The notes under the pieces: generated by a model | What the model was told of the DNA's origin: nothing | The model's input: the letters and a program-made list of their open reading frames with translations, nothing else | The model's database searches: none | Shown: in pieces, positions 56,958 through 64,000 of the stretch | Position numbering within the stretch: the stretch's first letter is position 1 | Layout: the number at the start of each line of letters is the position of its first letter | Translations under genes and position numbers: made by a program | Assembly (NCBI GenBank): GCA_016713125.1 | Contig: JADJPT010000006.1 | Span: 62,001-126,000 of the forward strand | Source: Betaproteobacteria bacterium | GTDB taxonomy: Bacteria > Pseudomonadota > Gammaproteobacteria > Burkholderiales > SG8-39 | Direction: 5' to 3' | Length of the DNA stretch: 64,000 bases

Positions 56958-58451
56958 TCAGAGCGACTTGATCGCGGCGAAGCAGAGGGACATCAGCGGC
57001 TGCGGCAGGAGGCCGATGGCGAGCAGCGCAAGCACGTTGATCGACAGCAGCGCGCGCATCTCGCCGTTTCCGGCGATCGAGGCCGCCGCATCCCTGCCCT
57101 CGGCCGGGTCGTCGAAGTACATCAGCTTGACGATGCGCAGGTAGTAGAACGCGCCGACCAGCGAAAACACCACGGCGACCACGGCGATCCAGATCTGCCC
57201 GGCGTTGACGGCCGCCGAGAGCACCGCCAGCTTGGCGTAGAAACCGGCCGTCGGCGGGATTCCGGCCATCGAGAACATCAGCAGCAGGACCATGAAGGCG
57301 ATCCACGGATGCGTGCGATTCAGGCCCCTCAGATCGTCGAGGAACTCGCACTCGAAACCCTTGCGCGAGAGCAGCAGCAGCACGCCGAACGAGGCCAGGC
57401 TCATCATCACGTAGACGATGGTGTAGAACATGGCCGCCGTGTAGGCGTCTGCCGCGTTCAGCCAGTTGCCATTGACCACGCCGGAGAGCAGACCGAGCAG
57501 CATGAATCCCATGTGCGAGATGGTCGAGTAAGCGAGCATGCGCTTGAGGTTGGTCTGCGCGATGGCCGTGATGTTGCCGACCGCCATCGACAACACGGCC
57601 AGCAGCGCCAGCATCTGCTGCCAGTCGACGGCCAGGTCGAGCATGCCGTTGACCAGCAGGCGCATGGCCATGGCGAAGGCGGCCAGCTTGGGCGCCGTGC
57701 CGATCACCAGTGTCACCGCGGTGGGCGCGCCGTGATAGACGTCCGGTATCCACATGTGGAACGGGACCACGCCCAGCTTGAAGGCCAGGCCCGCGACCGT
57801 GAACACCAGGCCGAACACCAGCACCACCTTGTCGGCGCGTCCGTCGCCGATGGCCTTGGCCACTTCGGTGATGGTCAGCGTGCCGGTGGCGCCGTAGATC
57901 ATCGACAGGCCGTACAGCAGCAGGCCGGAGGCCAGCGCGCCGAGCACGAAGTATTTCATGGCCGCCTCGGTGGAGGCCACCGAATCGCGGTTCAGCGCCA
58001 CCATGGCGTACAGGCACAGCGACAGCAGCTCGAGGCCCAGGTATACGGTCAGGAAGCTGTTGGCCGACATCAGGACCATCATGCCGAGCAGCGCGAACAG
58101 CAGCAGCGTCAGGAACTCGCCTTTCAGCAGCCCGCGATCGAACAGGTACTTGCGCGAGTACACCAAAGCCACCGACAGCGAGATGTAGGCGCACAGCCCG
58201 AGCACGTGCGACATCACGTCGGCGACGAACAGCTTGTTGAAGGTGTAGATCAGCGCACCGCCGGTTGCCGTCATCACGTGCACCGTGAGGATCACACAGC
58301 CCAGCAGTGAAAGTTGCGCGAGCACGTAGGTCGCCGTGCGCCGCTCGCTCTTGACGAACAGGTCGGTGAGCATCACCACGCATGCGGCCACCAGCAGGAA
58401 GATCTCCGGCAGCGCGGGGAAGAAGTCCGGGGCGACGAAGGCCTGTTTCAT
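56958..58451 (-). CDS. nuoN: NADH-quinone oxidoreductase subunit N
   Basis: Antiporter-like proton-pumping subunit of respiratory complex I. 497 residues, about fourteen transmembrane helices. Conserved features: [20 protein letters not shown], the lysine-bearing [40 protein letters not shown] and [20 protein letters not shown]. Intact. Its ATG overlaps the nuoM stop. Confidence 0.97.
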   Translation of the reverse strand: MKQAFVAPDFFPALPEIFLLVAACVVMLTDLFVKSERRTATYVLAQLSLLGCVILTVHVMTATGGALIYTFNKLFVADVMSHVLGLCAYISLSVALVYSRKYLFDRGLLKGEFLTLLLFALLGMMVLMSANSFLTVYLGLELLSLCLYAMVALNRDSVASTEAAMKYFVLGALASGLLLYGLSMIYGATGTLTITEVAKAIGDGRADKVVLVFGLVFTVAGLAFKLGVVPFHMWIPDVYHGAPTAVTLVIGTAPKLAAFAMAMRLLVNGMLDLAVDWQQMLALLAVLSMAVGNITAIAQTNLKRMLAYSTISHMGFMLLGLLSGVVNGNWLNAADAYTAAMFYTIVYVMMSLASFGVLLLLSRKGFECEFLDDLRGLNRTHPWIAFMVLLLMFSMAGIPPTAGFYAKLAVLSAAVNAGQIWIAVVAVVFSLVGAFYYLRIVKLMYFDDPAEGRDAAASIAGNGEMRALLSINVLALLAIGLLPQPLMSLCFAAIKSL

Positions 58452-59939
58452 AGTTTCGGCAGCGCGACGTGGCGCAGCAGCTCGTTGACCGAGGCGTGCA
58501 TGACCTCGGTGAATGGCAGCGGATAGACGCCCATGAACAGCACCGCCACGGCCAGCACCGCCAGGATCAGGAACTCGCGGCCGTTGATGTCGGTCAGGGC
58601 GGCGACATGCTCATTGGCCACCGCGCCGAACACCACGCGCTTGTACATCCACAGCGTGTAGGCCGCACCGAAGATCAGCGTGGTTGCCGCGGCAAATGAA
58701 ATCCAGAAATTGGCCTTCATGGCGCCCATGATGACCATGAACTCGCCGACGAAGCCGCTGGTGGCCGGCAGGCCGCAGTTGGCCATCGAGAACAGCATGA
58801 AGAAGGCCGCGAACCTGGGCATGGTGTTCACCACCCCGCCGTAGTCGGCGATGTTGCGGCTGTGCATGCGGTCATACATGACGCCCACGCACAGGAACAT
58901 GGCCGCCGAGATGAATCCGTGCGAGATCATCTGCACCAGCGCGCCCTCGACCCCGTAGGCGTTGAACACGAAAAAGCCGAGGGTCACGAAGCCCATGTGG
59001 GAGATCGACGAATAAGCGATCAGCTTCTTCATGTCGGTCTGCACCAGCGCGACCAGGCCGACGTAGACCACCGCCACCAGCGAAAGCGCGATCATCAGCC
59101 AGGCCAGTTCGCGGCTGGCGTCGGGCAGGATGGGCAACGAGAAACGCACGAAGCCGTAGGCGCCGAGCTTGAGCATGATCGCCGCCAGCACCACCGAGCC
59201 GCCGGTCGGCGCCTCGACGTGCGCGTCCGGCAGCCAGGTGTGCACCGGCCACATCGGCACCTTGACCGCGAAGGCCATCAGGAAGGCGAAGAACAACAGG
59301 ATCTGCGCCGGCAGCGCGATCGGCAGCTTGTGCCAGTCGAGGATGGAGAAACTGCCGCCGGACTTGTTGTACAGGTACAGCAGGGCGACCAGCATCAGCA
59401 GCGAGCCGAGCAGCGTATACAGGAAGAACTTGAGCGCGGCGTAGACCCGGTTCGGCCCGCCCCAGACGCCGATCACGATGAACATCGGGATCAGCGTGGC
59501 CTCAAAGAAACACGTAGAACAGCACGCCGTCGAGGGCCGAGAACACCCCGTTCATGAGGCCTGAGAGGATCAGGAAGGCCGCGTAATACTGCGCCACGCG
59601 ACTCTCGATGACCTGCCAGCCGGCCAGCACCACGACCACCGTGATCAGGCTGTTGAGCAGCAGGAACAGCATCGAGATACCGTCGACGCCAAGGTGGTAG
59701 TTGACGTTGAACTGCGGGATCCACTGCGCCAGTTCGACGAACTGCATGCCGCTGGTCTGCAGGTTGAAATGCACGTACAGCGGCAGCGTGACCAGGAAGC
59801 CGGCCACCGCCCCCACCAGCGCGATCAGCCGCGCCATCGCCGCGTTGCGGTCGCCGCCGGTGGCGAGCACGACGAGGCCCGCCAGCACGGGGGTCCAGAT
59901 CGCCAGGCTCAGGAAAGGTACGGTCGTTTGCATGCTCAT
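58448..59939 (-). CDS. nuoM: NADH-quinone oxidoreductase subunit M, frameshifted
   Basis: Proton-pumping subunit of complex I. About 496 residues. The first part reads [20 protein letters not shown], with [21 protein letters not shown] one-base error near 59505 interrupts [20 protein letters not shown]. The second part has [60 protein letters not shown] and [13 protein letters not shown]. nuoL and nuoN on either side are intact, which argues for a sequence error. Confidence 0.95.
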
Positions 59940-59946
59940 CGCGCCA

Positions 59947-61911
59947 TCAGGGCTTCGTCGACCACAAGGTCAGTATCAGGCTCAGAAGCACGAACACCCC
60001 GATGATCATGGTGAACGCGTACTGGTAGATCAGGCCGCTCTGGAACAGGCGCGCCACGCCGGAGAACCAGCCGACCAGGCGCGCCGAGCCATTGACCAGC
60101 AGCCCGTCGATCACGGTCTGGTCGCCGCCCTTCCACAGTCCGGTGCCGACCACCCGCGCGCCGCGCGCAAACAGCCACGCATACAGCTCGTCGAATCCGT
60201 ACTTGCGCTCGACGATGGCATACAGCAGGCCGAACTTGCCGGCCACGACCTTGGGCAGGTCCGGGCGGGCGATATACAGGTACCAGGCGGTCACCGCGCC
60301 GGCCAGTGCGAGCCAGAATGGCGCCGTAGTCACGCCGTGGGCCATCATGCCCCACACGCCATGGAAGCCCTTGGCCAGTTCGGCCATGGTGCCGTGCGCC
60401 GGCGCCACCGTGATCGCGCTGCCGAAGAAACCGCCGTAAAGCACGGTGCCTATGGTCCAGCCGGCCGCCACCGAGGGGATGGCCAGCAGCACCAGCGGCA
60501 GGGTCACCACCCAGGGCGTCTCGTGCAGGTGCGCCTTGGTGTGCGCATCCATGCGCTCCTTGCCATGGAAGGTCATGAATACCAGGCGCAGGGAGTACAG
60601 ACCGCCGAAGAACACGCCGGCCAGCGCGCACAGCCAGGCGAAGGTGGAGCCCGGAATCTGCGAGGCGTGCAGGGCCTCGATGATGGTGTCCTTGGAGAAG
60701 AAGCCGGCGAACGGCGGGAAACCCGCGTTGGCCAGCGCGCCGATGAACACCGTGGCGTAGGTGATGGGCAGGTACTTGCGCAGGCCGCCCATGCGCCGCA
60801 TGTCCTGCTCGTGGTGCATGGCGATGATCACCGAGCCCGCGCCGAGGAACAGCACCGCCTTGAAAAAGGCGTGCGTCATCAGGTGGAACACCGAGGCTGC
60901 GTAGGCCGACGCGCCCAGCGCCGCGGTCATGTAGCCCAGTTGCGAAAGCGTCGAGTATGCGACCACGCGCTTGATGTCGAACTGCGTGATGGCGACCATC
61001 GACATGGACAGCGCCGTGATGGCGCCGATCACCATGACCACCGAGAGCGCGGTCTGCGAGAGCTCGAACAGCGGCGACATGCGCGCCACCATGAAGATGC
61101 CGGCCGTCACCATGGTCGCGGCGTGGATCAGCGCCGAGATCGGCGTCGGGCCTTCCATCGAGTCGGGCAGCCAGACGTGCAGCGGGAACTGCGCGCTCTT
61201 GCCCATCGCGCCGATGAACAGGCAGATGCAGATCACGCTCATCAGCAGCCAGGGCGTGGAACCCAGCACCGGGATGGTCTTGTCGGCCATCGAGGGGGCC
61301 TGCGCGAACACCGCGCTGTAATCGAGCGTGCCGAAGTAGGCCAGCACCAGACCGATGCCCAGGATGAATCCGAAATCGCCCACCCGGTTGACCAGGAAGG
61401 CTTTCATGTTGGCGTAGATGGCCGTCGGCCGCGTGTACCAGAAACCGATCAGCAGATAGGAAACCAGGCCGACCGCTTCCCAGCCGAAGAACAGCTGCAG
61501 GAAGTTGTTGGCCATCACCAGCATCAGCATCGAGAAGGTGAACAGCGAGATGTAGGAGAAGAAGCGCTGGTAACCCGGGTCCTCCGCCATGTAGCCGATG
61601 GTATAGATATGCACCATCAGCGACACGAAGGTAACCACGATCATCATCAGCGCGCTCAGGCGATCGATCAGGAAGCCGATCTCCAGGCGCGTCTCGCCGC
61701 TGGTCAGCCAGGTGTAGACGCTGCCATTGAAGGTGTTGCCGGCCATCACGTCGCGGAAGATCACCACCGAGCAGATGAACGACACCAGCACCGACAGGAT
61801 GGTCACCCAGTGCGCACCGGCGCGGCCGATCGCGCGGCCGAACAGTCCGGCGACGATCGCGCCGAACAGCGGCGCAAGCGGCACGATCAGGTAGAGGGTT
61901 TTCATTTCCAT
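59947..61911 (-). CDS. nuoL: NADH-quinone oxidoreductase subunit L
   Basis: Distal proton-pumping subunit of complex I with the long lateral helix. 654 residues, intact. Key blocks: FLIDRLSALMMIVVTFVSLM, LFFGWEAVGLVSYLLIGFWY, GKSAQFPLHVWLPDSMEGPT, ALIHAATMVTAGIFMVARMS and YSTLSQLGYMTAALGASAYA. The C-terminus includes the amphipathic helix region and a final membrane segment FTMIIGVFVLLSLILTLW. Confidence 0.98.
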   Translation of the reverse strand: MEMKTLYLIVPLAPLFGAIVAGLFGRAIGRAGAHWVTILSVLVSFICSVVIFRDVMAGNTFNGSVYTWLTSGETRLEIGFLIDRLSALMMIVVTFVSLMVHIYTIGYMAEDPGYQRFFSYISLFTFSMLMLVMANNFLQLFFGWEAVGLVSYLLIGFWYTRPTAIYANMKAFLVNRVGDFGFILGIGLVLAYFGTLDYSAVFAQAPSMADKTIPVLGSTPWLLMSVICICLFIGAMGKSAQFPLHVWLPDSMEGPTPISALIHAATMVTAGIFMVARMSPLFELSQTALSVVMVIGAITALSMSMVAITQFDIKRVVAYSTLSQLGYMTAALGASAYAASVFHLMTHAFFKAVLFLGAGSVIIAMHHEQDMRRMGGLRKYLPITYATVFIGALANAGFPPFAGFFSKDTIIEALHASQIPGSTFAWLCALAGVFFGGLYSLRLVFMTFHGKERMDAHTKAHLHETPWVVTLPLVLLAIPSVAAGWTIGTVLYGGFFGSAITVAPAHGTMAELAKGFHGVWGMMAHGVTTAPFWLALAGAVTAWYLYIARPDLPKVVAGKFGLLYAIVERKYGFDELYAWLFARGARVVGTGLWKGGDQTVIDGLLVNGSARLVGWFSGVARLFQSGLIYQYAFTMIIGVFVLLSLILTLWSTKP

Positions 61912-61924
61912 GGAGAGTGCGCCC

Positions 61925-62230
61925 TCAGCCTTTCAGGGAATCCAGGTCGTCCACGTTGATGGTTCCGAGGTTGCGGAACAGCACCACCAGGATCGCCAGG
62001 CCGATCGCGGATTCGGCCGCGGCCACCGTCAGGATGAAGAACACGAACACCTGCCCCGCCGTATCGCCAAGGTAATGCGAGAAGGCGATGAAGTTCAGGT
62101 TCACCGCCAGCAGCATCAACTCGATCGCCATCAGCAGAATGATCACGTTCTTGCGGTTCAGGAATATCCCCACCACAGAGATGGCGAACAGGATGGCGCC
62201 GAGCACGAGGAAATGCGAGAGCGTCAGCAT
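61925..62230 (-). CDS. nuoK: NADH-quinone oxidoreductase subunit K
   Basis: A 101-residue, three-helix membrane subunit of complex [21 protein letters not shown], then the conserved glutamates in [20 protein letters not shown] and [20 protein letters not shown]. Starts 1 bp after the nuoJ stop. Confidence 0.97.
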   Translation of the reverse strand: MLTLSHFLVLGAILFAISVVGIFLNRKNVIILLMAIELMLLAVNLNFIAFSHYLGDTAGQVFVFFILTVAAAESAIGLAILVVLFRNLGTINVDDLDSLKG

Positions 62231-62231
62231 G

Positions 62232-62831
62232 TCAGTCCTTCTCCGCCGGCATCGACACCATGCGCACGCGGTCGGCGCGCTTGACGCGCACCTGCGCGGC
62301 CGGATCCTGGCCGCGCGCATCCTTGCGCCGGCGCAGCGTCAGCGCGATCGCCGCCACGATGGCCACCAGCAGAACGACCGCGGCGATCTCGAAGGCGAAC
62401 ACGTACTCGGTGTACAGCAGCCTGCCGAGTTCCTTGGTGTTGTTGTAGCCGGCGCCGTAGTCCTTGGGTCGAGGGCTGGTGAATCCGAAGTAACGCCCGG
62501 CGATCACCAGCACCATCTCGGCAACCATCAGGATGCCGACCGTGGCGCCCAGCGGCAGGTAGTTCCAGAAGCCCTCGCGCAGTCGGTCGAGGTTGATGTC
62601 GAGCATCATCACCACGAACAGGAACAGCACCATCACGGCACCGACGTAAACCATGACCAGGGTGATGGCGAGAAACTCGGCACGCAGCAGCATCCAGATG
62701 CCCGAGGCCGTGAAGAAGGCCAGCACCAGGAACAGCGCCGAATGCACGGGGTTGCGCGCCGTGATCACGGCCAGCGCCGACACCACCAGCACGGCGGCAA
62801 AGAAATAGAAGATGGCGGTTTCGAAGATCAT
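62232..62831 (-). CDS. nuoJ: NADH-quinone oxidoreductase subunit J
   Basis: A 199-residue, five-helix subunit of complex [21 protein letters not shown] and [20 protein letters not shown] (with the family's [10 protein letters not shown] pi-bulge helix) are diagnostic. A basic C-terminal tail ([20 protein letters not shown]) follows the last helix. Intact. Confidence 0.97.
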   Translation of the reverse strand: MIFETAIFYFFAAVLVVSALAVITARNPVHSALFLVLAFFTASGIWMLLRAEFLAITLVMVYVGAVMVLFLFVVMMLDINLDRLREGFWNYLPLGATVGILMVAEMVLVIAGRYFGFTSPRPKDYGAGYNNTKELGRLLYTEYVFAFEIAAVVLLVAIVAAIALTLRRRKDARGQDPAAQVRVKRADRVRMVSMPAEKD

Positions 62832-62834
62832 GGC

Positions 62835-63323
62835 TTAACGGTAGGCCGAATCCGCCGCGCGGTCGGCGGCGATCTGCTCTTCGAAGCGGTCGCCCACCGC
62901 GAGCAGCATCGGCTTGGTGTAGTAGAGGTCGCCGCGCTTCTCTCCGTGGTACTCGAGGATGCGTGTCTCGACGATGGCGTCGACCGGGCAGGCCTCCTCG
63001 CAGAAACCGCAGAAGATGCACTTGGTCAGGTCGATGTCGTAACGCGTGGTGCGGCGCGAGCCGTCGGCGCGCTGCTCGGATTCGATGTGGATCGCCATCG
63101 CCGGGCAGACCGCCTCGCACAGCTTGCAGGCGATGCAGCGCTCTTCGCCGTTCGGGTAACGGCGCAGCGCGTGCAGGCCGCGGAAGCGCGGGCTCTGCGG
63201 GGTCTTCTCCTCGGGAAACTGCACCGTGATCTTCCGGGCGAACAGGTGCCGCCCGGTCAGCATCATGCCGCGCAGCAGCTCGAGCAGCAGGAAGGAGCGG
63301 AAGAACTCAGCGATGCGTTGCAT
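62835..63323 (-). CDS. nuoI: NADH-quinone oxidoreductase subunit I
   Basis: A 162-residue peripheral-arm subunit with two [4Fe-4S] clusters (N6a/N6b): [16 protein letters not shown] and [16 protein letters not shown]. The N-terminal amphipathic segment [20 protein letters not shown] binds the membrane arm. Starts 9 bp after the nuoH stop. Intact. Confidence 0.98.
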   Translation of the reverse strand: MQRIAEFFRSFLLLELLRGMMLTGRHLFARKITVQFPEEKTPQSPRFRGLHALRRYPNGEERCIACKLCEAVCPAMAIHIESEQRADGSRRTTRYDIDLTKCIFCGFCEEACPVDAIVETRILEYHGEKRGDLYYTKPMLLAVGDRFEEQIAADRAADSAYR

Positions 63324-63332
63324 GGCCGGGCC

Positions 63333-64000
63333 TCACTTCCAGAGCGAAAAAGGGGTTTGCATCCAGGCACCGATCACGACCAGCCAGACCAGTGTCACCG
63401 GGATGAAGATCTTCCAGCCCAGGCGCATGATCTGGTCGTAGCGGTAGCGCGGGAACGTCGCGCGTATCCACAGGAACAGCGAGACGACGACGAATACCTT
63501 GAGCATCAGCCAGATGAACGAGGGCACCCAGTTGAGCACGGCGCTGTCGATCGGCGCCTGCCAGCCGCCGAAGAACATCACCACGGTCAGCATGGCGATC
63601 AGCCACATGTTGGCGTACTCGGCCAGGAAGAACAGCGCGAACGCCATGCCCGAGTACTCGACCATGTGGCCGGCGACGATCTCGGATTCACCCTCGACCA
63701 CGTCGAAGGGCGCGCGGTTGGTCTCGGCGATGCCGGAGATGAAGTAGACGACCAGGATGGGCAGCAGCGGCAACCAGTTCCAGGACAGGAAGTTCAGGCC
63801 CTTCTCCGCAGCCCAGCCCCTGCCCTGCTGCGCCACGATGTCGGACATGTTCAGGCTGCCCGAAACCATCAGCACCACCACCAGCGCAAAGCCCATGGCG
63901 ATCTCGTAGGACACCATCTGCGCGGCCGAGCGCATCGCGCCGAGGAACGCGTATTTCGAATTCGAGGCCCAGCCGGCGATGATCACGCCGTACACGCCAA
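63333..64000 (-). CDS. nuoH: NADH-quinone oxidoreductase subunit H, 5' end outside window
   Basis: Membrane subunit that forms the quinone-binding chamber of complex I. The last 220 or so residues are present: [40 protein letters not shown], the conserved [20 protein letters not shown] loop, [20 protein letters not shown] and [20 protein letters not shown]. The start and first helices lie beyond the right edge. Confidence 0.97.
   Translation of the reverse strand, partial: GVYGVIIAGWASNSKYAFLGAMRSAAQMVSYEIAMGFALVVVLMVSGSLNMSDIVAQQGRGWAAEKGLNFLSWNWLPLLPILVVYFISGIAETNRAPFDVVEGESEIVAGHMVEYSGMAFALFFLAEYANMWLIAMLTVVMFFGGWQAPIDSAVLNWVPSFIWLMLKVFVVVSLFLWIRATFPRYRYDQIMRLGWKIFIPVTLVWLVVIGAWMQTPFSLWK

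Noticed and set aside
56841..58310. A 489-codon plus-strand frame opposite nuoN
   Set aside because: Antisense shadow of a conserved membrane protein; composition as above.
59701..61959. A 752-codon plus-strand frame opposite nuoL and nuoM
   Set aside because: Composition is dominated by His, Gln, Arg and Asp, as expected antisense to membrane-protein codons; no start signal or recognisable domain.
1..64000. tRNA or rRNA genes, transposons, prophage, CRISPR
   Set aside because: None seen on reading both strands; a tRNA-finding program would be needed for certainty.

Overview
The window is about 64 kb of GC-rich chromosomal DNA from a betaproteobacterium, most likely of the order Burkholderiales or close to it. 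The evidence is a nuo operon (nuoH-I-J-K-L-M-N) followed by DUF2818 and a NUDIX gene, a Bug-type solute-binding protein, paired aat and bpt, a pyrD/ferredoxin/nth/DUF1841 run, a coenzyme-B12-dependent ribonucleotide reductase, and strong GC bias at third codon positions. I see no rRNA, tRNA, transposase, integrase, prophage or CRISPR array. No stretch over 300 bases lacks a gene.

Layout. 1-4.1 kb: a broken acyl-CoA synthetase (minus) with a small membrane protein, then a zinc-ribbon NUDIX hydrolase and a UbiD/UbiX segment (plus). 4.1-5 kb: an isonitrile-hydratase-like gene. 5-19.8 kb: one long minus-strand operon, ndvB-zwf-pgi-xfp-histidine phosphatase, whose members overlap or nearly touch; it joins a giant cyclic beta-1,2-glucan synthase to glucose-phosphate and phosphoketolase enzymes. 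20-21.7 kb: a TPR-glycosyltransferase protein. 21.7-27.1 kb: an IclR regulator with two ornithine-cyclodeaminase paralogues, divergent from a Bug solute-binding protein, a PhnD-like binding protein and a Rieske protein. 27.1-31.1 kb: aat, bpt, pyrD, ferredoxin, nth, DUF1841, almost all overlapping. 31.2-35.2 kb: two cytochromes c divergent from a MoxR ATPase/VWA pair and an rRNA pseudouridine synthase. 35.3-40.1 kb: a GspE/PilB-type ATPase translationally coupled to a multi-PAS GGDEF-EAL protein. 40.1-45.2 kb: two MFS carriers, a peroxiredoxin, a phospholipase-D-like synthase and a small secreted charged protein. 45.3-53 kb: htpG with a good sigma-32 promoter, azlCD, an M16 protease, mscL, greB and an ankyrin membrane protein. 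53.2-56.1 kb: nrdJ. 56.1-64 kb: a NUDIX gene, DUF2818 and nuoN to nuoH, which runs off the right end.

Caveat on quality. About nineteen genes have one or more frame changes, including housekeeping genes such as pyrD, greB and nuoM, while their neighbours are clean. This looks like residual sequencing indels rather than mass pseudogenisation, so I annotate such genes across their full extent. Two lesions are different in kind: zwf lacks an internal block of about 50-60 codons, and the UbiD and UbiX coding sequences are joined in frame with the end of one and the start of the other missing.

The main non-genic signals are: a two-palindrome module found twice (4139-4214 and 19896-19974), bracketing the glucan/phosphoketolase cluster; an 11-bp-periodic GATCGC array between the cytochrome c and MoxR genes; a 10-bp-periodic TTACA array upstream of the secreted charged protein; an IclR-type operator; a sigma-32 promoter for htpG; and a ten-base G/C tract inside the start of the secretion ATPase gene.
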